From CAXDOZ01 sp963991145 (lineage in GTDB: Bacteria > Bacteroidota > Bacteroidia > Chitinophagales > JABDMM01), in contig CAXDOZ010000104.1 of assembly GCA_963991145.1 (NCBI GenBank), positions 1-8,057 on the forward strand: a stretch of 8,057 nt of DNA. The letters are read 5' to 3'. This document shows positions 1-6,397 of this stretch, in pieces. The translations under genes and the position numbers were made by a program. Numbering within the stretch: position 1 is the first letter of the stretch; each line of letters starts with the position of its first letter. The notes below the pieces were generated by a model, which saw nothing but the letters and a program-made list of their open reading frames with translations, did not search any database and had not been told where the DNA came from.

Positions 1-888
1 GCGAAGAGGAGAGAAGAAGCCTTAGACCATGTTCTTTTACATGGACCTCCGGGATTGGGTAAGACCACTTTGTCTCACATCATCGCGAATGAGCTGGGTG
101 TTGGGATCAAGCTAACCGCCGGACCAGTCCTTGAGAAACCAGGTGATCTTGCCGGTCTATTGACAAACCTGGAGCCTAATGATGTTCTCTTCATAGATGA
201 GATACATCGTTTAAGCCCTGTCATTGAAGAATACCTGTATTCAGCCATGGAAGATTATAAGATCGATATCATGATCGATACCGGTCCAAGTGCTCGTTCG
301 ATTCAGATCGAGTTGAATCCATTTACATTGATCGGCGCTACTACAAGATCTGGCCTTCTTACTTCTCCTCTTAGATCTCGCTTTGGGATCACATCTCGAA
401 TGGAGTACTACGATGTAGAGACCTTGCAGGGAATTATGATCCGTTCGGCTGGGATCCTGGATTCCGAGATACTGGACGATGCTGCCTCTGAGATCTCAAG
501 AAGAAGCCGAGGGACACCGAGAATTGCAAATCTATTGTTGAAGAGGATCCGTGATTTTGCCGACATCAAGGGAGATGGGACTATCAATCTGGATATAGCC
601 CAATTTGGTCTGAATGCATTGAATGTAGATGAGACGGGATTGGATGAAATGGATAACCGCATTCTCAGTACTATCATTGATAAATTCAATGGTGGGCCTG
701 TGGGATTGACCACAATTGCTACTGCAGTTGGGGAAGACGCCGGTACTATTGAAGAGGTGTATGAGCCTTACCTGATCAAGGAAGGATTTATTAAGCGAAC
801 TCCCAGGGGAAGAGAAGCAACAATTAAAGCTTACGAGCAACAGGGCAAAAAGCCCAATCGAAACTCAGGAACTCTTTTTACAGACTAA
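1..888 (+). CDS. ruvB: RuvB, Holliday junction branch migration ATPase (5' truncated by window edge)
   Basis: RuvB is the hexameric AAA+ motor that, with RuvA, drives branch migration of Holliday junctions in recombinational repair. The reading frame is open from base 1, giving 295 residues against about 340 in full-length RuvB, so roughly the first 45 are off the left edge. TTG at 55-57 is the Leu inside the Walker A motif, not a start. Visible in fragment numbering: Walker A GPPGLGKTT (15-23), Walker B LFIDEIH (DE at 66-67), sensor-1 region GATTR (112-116), the arginine-finger region SPLRSRFG (122-129), and near the C-terminus the winged-helix signature RTPRGREAT. No frameshift is seen. It ends at TAA 886-888, overlapping the stop of the convergent membrane-protein gene. 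Identification is essentially certain from motif spacing and from long stretches matching E. coli RuvB as I remember it. Confidence 0.98.
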   Translation, partial: AKRREEALDHVLLHGPPGLGKTTLSHIIANELGVGIKLTAGPVLEKPGDLAGLLTNLEPNDVLFIDEIHRLSPVIEEYLYSAMEDYKIDIMIDTGPSARSIQIELNPFTLIGATTRSGLLTSPLRSRFGITSRMEYYDVETLQGIMIRSAGILDSEILDDAASEISRRSRGTPRIANLLLKRIRDFADIKGDGTINLDIAQFGLNALNVDETGLDEMDNRILSTIIDKFNGGPVGLTTIATAVGEDAGTIEEVYEPYLIKEGFIKRTPRGREATIKAYEQQGKKPNRNSGTLFTD

Positions 889-1562
889 TTGATGTAATAG
901 ATGAAGCGAACAGTTGCCACCTGATGAATGTGGCCCTGGTTCTTCAAATTACTCTCTGGAAACAGGATCTTTCCAGTATTTATGAAAGAGTGAGTATATC
1001 TAAGATTGATGCCGTACTTATTCTTGATCAGGAATGTGACGTTTGCAGTTCCAGCGATGTCGAAGGTATTGTAAGGGTCTCCACCAGGAACATCTGAATA
1101 GAGTGTGTCAATCACTTCACCACCCTGAACCAGAGTCTCATCATATCTGACTTTTGTTCCAATAGTTACTCCCAAACCAAAGATTGCTATATCCTTATCG
1201 TGATAATTGAAAAGAATAGGAAGATCTATGTAGTCTAGCTTGATCTTTCTCCAATCTGTAAAGGATTCTTTGACAACAAGATGACTTGAGGCTCCTCTCT
1301 GAGAATACAGAATCTCAATACTCGCTGACCAATTCTTTGTGAACATTACATGTGCACCAATACCCGCGTTCAATCCAAATTTCTTGAAACCTGCAAGATC
1401 ATCTCCATGGATTTGAGATGTGTTAAAGCCTACAGGGACAAAGGCCCTGAAGACTGTAAATTCGGATGAGGATTCAGTTTCTTGAGCCTGAATTGAATCT
1501 ACCGATGTGAAAAACAAGAGTAGAAGGCTTAAGATCCAGTGTATATTTTTGGTAAAACTCAT
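885..1562 (-). CDS. PorT-type outer-membrane beta-barrel protein
   Basis: A 225-residue protein on the minus strand, ATG at 1562-1560, TAG at 887-885. Residues 1-26 form a signal peptide: Lys5, a hydrophobic core with LLLLFF, and a probable cleavage IQA|QE after residue 26. The mature part has alternating hydrophobic and polar stretches rich in aromatic residues and Gly, as in a small beta-barrel. ILYSQRGA (84-91) followed by LDYIDLPILF (109-118) is the hallmark of the outer-membrane beta-barrel (porin/PorT-like) family abundant in Bacteroidota. The C-terminus RFIYYIN looks like a last barrel strand. The substrate or role cannot be read from the sequence; these proteins are seldom characterised and most are not porins in the strict sense. 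It stands alone, convergent with ruvB and divergent from the gene starting at 1625. No good promoter was found in the 62-base divergent gap. Confidence 0.85.
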   Translation of the reverse strand: MSFTKNIHWILSLLLLFFTSVDSIQAQETESSSEFTVFRAFVPVGFNTSQIHGDDLAGFKKFGLNAGIGAHVMFTKNWSASIEILYSQRGASSHLVVKESFTDWRKIKLDYIDLPILFNYHDKDIAIFGLGVTIGTKVRYDETLVQGGEVIDTLYSDVPGGDPYNTFDIAGTANVTFLIKNKYGINLRYTHSFINTGKILFPESNLKNQGHIHQVATVRFIYYIN

Positions 1563-1624
1563 GAAGTCGCGAAGTTAAAACTTGTTTTTGCTTCTTTGGC
1601 TTAGTATTTAAACGAAAGCTTAGC

Positions 1625-1894
1625 ATGAAATCCACGAAGGGGAATTTGAAGAAATTAGAAGAGCTGATGAATTCAGTGGGCTATGTTGTTCGCTATGAAA
1701 AAGGAAGTTTCAAGTCTGGTTATTGTATTCTCGAGAATAAACAGGTTGCAGTGATCAACCGCTATTTCGAGACCGAGGCGCGAATTAATAGCCTATTAGA
1801 TATCCTTAGCCTTATTCAAATAGATGAGACAGCTCTTCCCGATGAGCAGTTGCAATTCTGGACCAAGATCAAGCAAACTGAATTTCAATCTTGA
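1625..1894 (+). CDS. Small conserved-looking protein of unknown function
   Basis: An 89-residue protein, ATG at 1625, TGA at 1892-1894. I do not recognise a named domain. It is soluble-looking, with no signal peptide or membrane segment. It has a basic N-terminal helix (KSTKGNLKKLEELM), a probable beta region with RYEKGSFKSGYCILE (about 23-37) and VAVINRYFETEARIN (about 41-55), then a hydrophobic helix and an acidic C-terminal part. One Cys (34) is present. The stop overlaps the TTG start of the downstream metallohydrolase by four bases (TTGA), which implies co-transcription and probably translational coupling. Coding status is supported by that coupling, a composition like its neighbours and well-formed protein sequence. 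A function linked to the hydrolase is inference only. Confidence 0.75.
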   Translation: MKSTKGNLKKLEELMNSVGYVVRYEKGSFKSGYCILENKQVAVINRYFETEARINSLLDILSLIQIDETALPDEQLQFWTKIKQTEFQS

Positions 1895-2655
1895 GAGTCA
1901 CATTCCTAGGGACCGGGACAAGTTCTGGCGTGCCAATGATCGGTTGCGATTGTGAAGTGTGTAGATCCCATTATCCAACGGATAAGAAACTGCGAAGTTC
2001 AGTTCACCTTGCCGTTGACGATAGATCGATCAATATTGATGTAGGCCCTGACTTTAGACAGCAGATGTTACGAGCTGGAATAACCAGCATGGATGCCATT
2101 CTCATGACGCACGGACATAAGGACCACACTGGTGGGCTGGATGATGTCAGAGCTTTCAACTTTAAGCAGAAGCAAGATATGGATGTTTATCTCGACCGCA
2201 TCACTGAGAAAATGCTCCGAAATCAATACGAATACATTTTTGAAGACAATCCTTATCCCGGTATTCCAAAGATCAATCTTCATTCTATCTCATCTGAAGA
2301 GCCATTCCAGGCATGCGGAATTGAAGTGACTCCAATTGAAGTATTTCATCACAGACTACCGGTTCTTGGTTTTAGAATCAAGGACTTCACCTATATCACG
2401 GATGCTAACAGAATAGAAGAATCAGAGATTGAAAAAGTAAGGGGAAGTGAAGTGCTGGTGATTAATGGGCTAAGGAAGCAACAGCATATCTCGCACTTTA
2501 CTTTGGATGAAGCATTAGCTCTGATAGCAGACATCGGCCCGACCAGGGCCTATATTACTCATATAAGTCACCAATTAGGCAAACACGCAGATGTGAGCGC
2601 AGAACTTCCTGAGAATGTGGAGCTAGCATATGATGGCCTTGTACTCGACTTGTAA
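1891..2655 (+). CDS. PhnP-like metallo-beta-lactamase-fold hydrolase (probable phosphodiesterase)
   Basis: A 254-residue metallo-beta-lactamase-fold hydrolase close to the PhnP / phosphoribosyl 1,2-cyclic phosphate phosphodiesterase group. It opens with FLGTGTSSGVP (5-15) and a Cys cluster GCDCEVC (Cys19, 21, 24) like the structural zinc site of PhnP. The metal motif THGHKDHTGG gives His74, His76, Asp78 and His79. Further probable ligands are His153/154 (EVFHHRLPVLGF), Asp171 (YITDANR) and His224 (YITHISHQLG). Two metal ions are expected, and the enzyme should be cytoplasmic. The start is TTG 1891-1893: it places the FLGTGTS motif five residues in, as in relatives, and no ATG fits. It overlaps the previous stop by four bases. 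No other phosphonate (phn) genes are nearby, so the physiological substrate is open; a cyclic phosphodiester is the best guess. Confidence 0.9.
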   Translation: MRVTFLGTGTSSGVPMIGCDCEVCRSHYPTDKKLRSSVHLAVDDRSINIDVGPDFRQQMLRAGITSMDAILMTHGHKDHTGGLDDVRAFNFKQKQDMDVYLDRITEKMLRNQYEYIFEDNPYPGIPKINLHSISSEEPFQACGIEVTPIEVFHHRLPVLGFRIKDFTYITDANRIEESEIEKVRGSEVLVINGLRKQQHISHFTLDEALALIADIGPTRAYITHISHQLGKHADVSAELPENVELAYDGLVLDL

Positions 2656-2711
2656 ATTGCATTAAGAAAAGATTAAAAATTATAGTTTCTTCGCTCTGAA
2701 CAAACAATCTT

Positions 2712-4076
2712 ATGGCCGGTATATCTAACACTGAAAACAGAGGAGCATGGGGCTCCAGAATTGGTTTCATTTTCGCAGCAGCAGGATCTGCTGTTGGTTT
2801 AGGAAACATTTGGAGGTTTCCTTACATGACAGGAGAGAATGGAGGTGCAGCTTTCGTTGTGATCTATCTTCTTTGTGTATTCTTTATCGGCTTGCCACTC
2901 CTTTATAATGAGCTAGCTCTCGGTCGCGCCTCGGGTAAAAACCCTATTGATGCCTTTAAAGCTACGGGTGACAAATGGGGATTCTGGATCACAGGTCTAT
3001 TATGTACAATGACCTGTTTCTTCGTACTAAGTTATTACGGTGTTATTGCAGGCTGGACCATCGGTTACACTTATTCAAGCATAGTAGGAAAGGATATGGT
3101 CTTCGCTGAATTTGCCGCCAATCCTTCAATAGTGATCCCGCTTTTTGCTGTATTTATCTTCCTCACGATCTTCATTGTTCAGGCAGGAGTTGAAAAAGGA
3201 ATTGAGAAATGGTCCAAAATCCTGATGCCTGTTCTCTTTGTAATCATCGGAGTTGTTGTGATTCGAAGTGTCACGCTTGAAGGTGCTTCAGAAGGTTTGA
3301 AATATTACCTGAGCCCTGATTTCTCTAAGATCAAAGGATCAACCTTTATTACTGCTTTAGGTCAGGCCTTCTTCTCAATGAGTGTTGGTTGGGGGCTAAT
3401 GATCACTTATGGTTCTTATATGCCAAAGGGTACGAACCTGATTGTATCTGGATTCTGGGTAGCGATTGCAGACACTGCGGTAGCTATCATGGCTGGATTG
3501 ATGATCTTCCCTGCTGTTTTTGCATTAGGATTCGATCCTAGCTCAGGACCGGCTTTGACCTTTATTACTCTTCCGGCAGTATTTGAGCAAATGCCACTTG
3601 GAGGGATCTTTGGTGCATTGTTCTTCTTGCTGTTAACCATTGCTGCAGTTACAAGCTCGATATCTATGCTTGAAGTACCTGTTTCATACTTTGTAGATAA
3701 AGGGAAGAGTAGAAAAACTGCTGCCTGGATCGTTGGGATTGCTGCCTTCATCGTTGGACTTCCTTCTGCTGCATCGCAAGGTGGAGTTGAGTGGCTATCC
3801 AGCATCCATTTCCTTGGAGAGGACATGTCTTTCCTTGATCACATGGATAAGTACTTTGGAACAATGGCGGTTATTCTGGTTTCGCTTCTGCTAAGTGTTT
3901 ACACAGGTTGGTTCTGGAAGACCAGTAATGCAGTTAAGGAATTAGCTGACGGCTACCCTGGCTTTACCAAGCCGATTATTGGGAACATCTCTCAGGCAAC
4001 TGTATGGGCATTCATTATTAGAATTGTTTGTCCTCTGTTGATTGGCTTTATGCTTTACAAAGGAGTAGCAGAGTAA
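2712..4076 (+). CDS. Sodium-dependent transporter, NSS/SLC6 (LeuT-fold) family
   Basis: A 454-residue inner-membrane Na+ symporter, probably for amino acids. TM1 carries the family signature AVGLGNIWRFPY (27-38), with Ala27 and Asn32 at the Na+ sites and Arg35 as extracellular gate. GENGGAAF (41-48) and the TM2 end ELALGR (67-72) follow. By eye, Tyr109 in TM3 matches substrate-site Tyr108 of LeuT. GQAFFSMSVGWG (217-228) is the TM6 core, and Thr314/Ser315 in VTSSIS match the Na2 site in TM8. Asp254 seems to align with LeuT Asn286, the position that is Asp in MhsT and Tyt1, which would suit chloride-independent transport. The length is near MhsT and shorter than LeuT, consistent with 11 rather than 12 membrane helices. 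The ATG lies 56 bases after the hydrolase gene. Substrate unknown. Confidence 0.95.
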   Translation: MAGISNTENRGAWGSRIGFIFAAAGSAVGLGNIWRFPYMTGENGGAAFVVIYLLCVFFIGLPLLYNELALGRASGKNPIDAFKATGDKWGFWITGLLCTMTCFFVLSYYGVIAGWTIGYTYSSIVGKDMVFAEFAANPSIVIPLFAVFIFLTIFIVQAGVEKGIEKWSKILMPVLFVIIGVVVIRSVTLEGASEGLKYYLSPDFSKIKGSTFITALGQAFFSMSVGWGLMITYGSYMPKGTNLIVSGFWVAIADTAVAIMAGLMIFPAVFALGFDPSSGPALTFITLPAVFEQMPLGGIFGALFFLLLTIAAVTSSISMLEVPVSYFVDKGKSRKTAAWIVGIAAFIVGLPSAASQGGVEWLSSIHFLGEDMSFLDHMDKYFGTMAVILVSLLLSVYTGWFWKTSNAVKELADGYPGFTKPIIGNISQATVWAFIIRIVCPLLIGFMLYKGVAE

Positions 4077-4170
4077 CAGTTACTAATTCACTTCCTACAT
4101 TTTTCTTTCGCCTTTCGGCCGATGTCAACTCGTGGACTATTACCTGTTCATGCTGATTTAGTTTTCCCTG

Positions 4171-4830
4171 GTGAAAGCATTTCTGGAGAGTTGGTTTGTA
4201 TATACAAGAAGAGAGCGAAGAGGGGTGCTCTGGCTGATTGGATTGAATGTGATATTCATTTTCCTTCCCTGGTATTGGGACAATTATGTGCGAAGCTATT
4301 CTGAGCAACTACTAATAAAGAATCAGCTGACTGTCATTGGGGATACCATTATTCAGTGGGATACTATTCAACGAGAAGTTAAGCTTGAAACTTCCGTTCC
4401 GATACTTCAATCTAATGGAAAATTTCAATCTGCAATTCTCGACCTTAACAAGGCAGACTCTTTGGACTTAATTGGACTGTACGGGGTTGGGCCAACTATT
4501 GCATCCAGGATATTGAAATTTCGAAAAGCATTAGGTGGATTTATCTCAAAAGAACAGTTAAGAGATGTCTATGGCATTTCAGATGATTATCTGGAATCAA
4601 TTTTAGAGTCAGTTGTGGTAAATGAACCTGCCAATCCATGGGTGGAGATCAATCACTTTGATTTCAAGCAACTTCTAGCGCATCCCTATATATCCTATGA
4701 ACTAGCAGGAGACTTGCTGAACTTAAGAAGAGAGTTGGGATGGATATCTGGCGTAGAAACATTTGATGAGCTTATGGCATCTGATACCGTTTTGTTGAAC
4801 AAAGCCCTTCCATATTTCTTATTCGATTAG
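4171..4830 (+). CDS. Membrane-anchored helix-hairpin-helix protein (ComEA-like repeats)
   Basis: A 219-residue protein starting at GTG 4171. An in-frame TAG at 4159-4161 excludes a longer form, and later starts would cut the conserved-looking N-terminus. Residues 11-18 (YTRRERRG) are strongly basic and precede one membrane helix (about 19-36), so the rest should face the periplasm. After a linker (about 40-88) comes a ComEA-type HhH unit: LDLNKAD (90-96), the hairpin GVGPTIASRI (105-114), then FRKALGGF. A second copy (about 158-219) begins VEINHFD and has LRRELGWISGVE, but HPYIS replaces the Gly-x-Gly hairpin. HhH motifs usually contact the DNA backbone, and in ComEA they bind incoming DNA. 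Whether this protein does so is unknown; no other competence gene is visible here. It lies 94 bases after the transporter gene. Confidence 0.85.
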   Translation: MKAFLESWFVYTRRERRGVLWLIGLNVIFIFLPWYWDNYVRSYSEQLLIKNQLTVIGDTIIQWDTIQREVKLETSVPILQSNGKFQSAILDLNKADSLDLIGLYGVGPTIASRILKFRKALGGFISKEQLRDVYGISDDYLESILESVVVNEPANPWVEINHFDFKQLLAHPYISYELAGDLLNLRRELGWISGVETFDELMASDTVLLNKALPYFLFD

Positions 4831-4890
4831 TGTGTAAGCTTAAGATCAATTCGTCTACAATTACCCTTACTAGAGCACGAGATATTTTGC

Positions 4891-4898
4891 TAAATTCG
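4891..4898 (+). promoter_or_regulatory. Possible -7 element for the acyl-CoA dehydrogenase gene
   Basis: TAAATTCG in the 100-base gap between the HhH gene and the dehydrogenase matches the Bacteroidota -7 consensus TAnnTTTG with one mismatch, and the following GCA is typical context. It lies 32 bases before the ATG. The -33 element is poor: TTAC at 4867-4870, 20 bases upstream, is the best candidate. An alternative -7 at 4883-4890 (TATTTTGC) overlaps the same area. This is a suggestion only. Confidence 0.3.
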
Positions 4899-4930
4899 CA
4901 CGTCGCAAAAAAAACAAAACGAATACCAAT

Positions 4931-6076
4931 ATGGAGTTCAGCAGGAATGAGAACCAGAAGATGATCGAGCAAATGGTGAGAGATTTTGCAGAGCAGGAGA
5001 TCAAGCCAAAAATGATGGAGTGGGACGAAAGTCAGGAGTTCCCAAAAGACCTCTTTCACAAGATGGGAGAGCTTGGATTGATGGGAGTGCTTGTTCCTAC
5101 TGAATACGGTGGATCTGGTTTTGGATACTTTGAATATGTAACGGCGATTAGTGAATTGGCCAGAGTTTGTGGTTCAATTGGATTGTCGATGGCTGCTCAC
5201 AACTCACTTTGCACGGGTCATATCATGTCCTTTGGTAATGAGGAACAAAAGAAGAAATATCTTCCAAAGCTGGCTTCAGGTGAATGGTTAGGAGCCTGGG
5301 GGCTTACCGAGCCAAATACTGGTTCTGATGCAATGCGTATGAAATGCGTTGCTAAGAAAGATGGAGACGATTGGATCCTGAATGGTACGAAGTGTTGGAT
5401 CACTCATGGAATCTCAAGTGATGTTGTTGTAGTAATTGCTCGTACTGGAGAACTTCTGGATAGTCATGGGATGACAACCTTTGTCGTTGAAAGAAGCAAT
5501 CCTGGTTTGAAAGCAGGCAAGAAAGAAGATAAGCTAGGAATGCGTGCTTCTGAAACTGCAGAGGTGATCTTCGAAGATTGTAGAGTTGGGCCTGATGCTG
5601 TTCTTGGAAAAGAAGGCGATGGTTTTATCCAGGCTATGAAAATCCTCGATGGTGGACGTATTTCAATTGCTGCTCTTGGATTAGGTATTGCCAAAGGAGC
5701 TTATGATGCTTCTATCAAGTACGCCAAAGAGCGTGAGCAGTTTGGGCAACCTATTGCAAATTTCCAGGGTATCTCATTTAAACTTGCCGATATGGCAACT
5801 GAGATCGAAGCAGGTGAACTTCTGACCATGCAAGCTGCAGATCTCAAAAACAAAGGTGAGTACGTAACTCGTCAGTCTGCCATTGCTAAATATTACACTT
5901 CAGAGATCTCTGTTCGTATTTCAACTGATGCAATCCAGATCCACGGAGGTTATGGATATACGAAAGAATTCCCTGTAGAGAAGTTCTACCGCGACTCTAA
6001 ACTTTGTACAATAGGAGAAGGAACTTCTGAAATCCAGAAGCTAGTTATTGCAAGAGAATTGTTGAAGGGGAACTAA
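4931..6076 (+). CDS. Acyl-CoA dehydrogenase (short/medium-chain type)
   Basis: A 381-residue FAD enzyme of the full family length (about 380), catalysing alpha,beta-dehydrogenation of acyl-CoA in fatty-acid or branched-chain amino-acid degradation; it should be a soluble tetramer passing electrons to ETF. The N-terminal helical domain carries LVPTEYGGSG (54-63). The middle domain has the FAD/substrate signature AWGLTEPNTGSDA (122-134). The C-terminal domain has REQFGQPIANFQ (about 267-280) and HGGYGYTKEFPVEKFYRD (338-355). The catalytic base is probably Glu363 in IGEGTSEIQ, the position used by short- and medium-chain acyl-CoA dehydrogenases, rather than the alternative site of isovaleryl- or long-chain enzymes. 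No beta-oxidation partner (ETF, thiolase, hydratase) lies in the window, so the acyl chain cannot be assigned. Ends in TAA 6074-6076. Confidence 0.95.
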   Translation: MEFSRNENQKMIEQMVRDFAEQEIKPKMMEWDESQEFPKDLFHKMGELGLMGVLVPTEYGGSGFGYFEYVTAISELARVCGSIGLSMAAHNSLCTGHIMSFGNEEQKKKYLPKLASGEWLGAWGLTEPNTGSDAMRMKCVAKKDGDDWILNGTKCWITHGISSDVVVVIARTGELLDSHGMTTFVVERSNPGLKAGKKEDKLGMRASETAEVIFEDCRVGPDAVLGKEGDGFIQAMKILDGGRISIAALGLGIAKGAYDASIKYAKEREQFGQPIANFQGISFKLADMATEIEAGELLTMQAADLKNKGEYVTRQSAIAKYYTSEISVRISTDAIQIHGGYGYTKEFPVEKFYRDSKLCTIGEGTSEIQKLVIARELLKGN

Positions 6077-6123
6077 TAGTTCTAGCTTCAACTTTAATTC
6101 TATAATAGGTGCAGATTTATTGA

Positions 6124-6137
6124 GTAGAATATTCTAC
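6124..6137. repeat. Perfect 14-bp palindrome overlapping the rpsU -7 element
   Basis: GTAGAATATTCTAC is a perfect inverted repeat with no spacer, sitting directly upstream of and overlapping (6135-6137) the TACCTTTG -7 element of rpsU. A second inverted pair, AGGTGCA (6107-6113) and TGCACCT (6141-6147), brackets it with a different centre. The position suits a dimeric repressor site, but no regulator is identified and one such palindrome in 8 kb is near the chance expectation. Confidence 0.45.
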
Positions 6138-6142
6138 CTTTG
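6135..6142 (+). promoter_or_regulatory. Bacteroidota -7 promoter element of the rpsU operon
   Basis: TACCTTTG followed by CACC is an exact match to the Bacteroidota housekeeping -7 consensus TAnnTTTG. It lies 23 bases before the rpsU ATG, giving a transcript start around 6146-6150 and a leader of roughly 16-20 bases. No clear -33 TTG occurs at the usual 19-21-base spacing; TTG 6120-6122 is too close. The short gaps downstream suggest that this promoter serves rpsU, xerC and hpf. Confidence 0.6.
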
Positions 6143-6165
6143 CACCTCCAAATTAATTAAAGACT

Positions 6166-6357
6166 ATGTTGATTATTGACGCAAGAGAAAGTGACAGCAT
6201 CGACAAGGCGCTGAAAAAGTATAAGAAGAAGTACGAGCGTGCGGGTATCATTAAGGAACTACGCAGACGTCAGCACTTCACTAAAGAATCAGTACGCCGT
6301 CGTGAGGAGATCCTAAAAGCTGCCTACAAAGAGAGAATGTTTGGAAATCAGGCATAA
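6166..6357 (+). CDS. rpsU: Small ribosomal subunit protein bS21
   Basis: A 63-residue, highly basic bS21, a 30S protein that sits near the 3' end of 16S rRNA on the platform and affects initiation. The sequence has the family pattern: a short beta start (MLIIDARE), DSIDKALKKYKKKYERAGIIKELRRR with the typical Lys/Arg-rich helix, then HFTKESVRRREEILKAAYKER. Tyr54 lies at the position reported in Flavobacterium johnsoniae bS21 to help hold the anti-Shine-Dalgarno strand in a sequestered state. The leader AATTAATTAAAGACT before the ATG has no Shine-Dalgarno sequence. It is first in a likely operon with xerC (40-base gap) and hpf, behind an exact -7 element. Length is normal for the phylum. Confidence 0.97.
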   Translation: MLIIDARESDSIDKALKKYKKKYERAGIIKELRRRQHFTKESVRRREEILKAAYKERMFGNQA

Positions 6358-6397
6358 TTGCCTTATCTTCTTAAACTCACTCTTTTAGCAGCTGCCA

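Noticed and set aside
55..57. TTG as the start codon of ruvB
   Set aside because: The frame is open upstream to base 1, and the TTG encodes the Leu inside Walker A GPPGLGKTT; a protein starting there would lose its ATP site.
1563..1624. Divergent promoters between the beta-barrel gene and the 89-residue gene
   Set aside because: Candidates (TAGTATTT on plus; TAACTTCG on minus) deviate from TAnnTTTG and lack a -33 TTG at the right distance; transcripts must start there or nearby, but the site cannot be named.
2656..2711. Promoter for the transporter in the AT-rich gap (TTG 2656-2662 area and TATAGTTT)
   Set aside because: The -7 match is poor, and read-through from the hydrolase gene is equally possible.
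4072..4084. Odd palindrome AGTAAC-A-GTTACT over the transporter stop codon as a terminator
   Set aside because: It is AT-rich, allows only five pairs with a 3-base loop, and has no T-run. About two such palindromes are expected by chance in 8 kb.
6070..6082. Odd palindrome GAACTA-A-TAGTTC over the dehydrogenase stop codon as a terminator
   Set aside because: It is a similarly weak stem with no T-run. Having two genes with such palindromes at the stop is curious but within chance.
6143..6149. CACCTCC in the rpsU upstream region as a mimic of the 16S anti-Shine-Dalgarno sequence that bS21 could bind
   Set aside because: It directly follows the -7 element, so it is probably mostly upstream of the transcript start, and TTTGCACC is common promoter context in this phylum.
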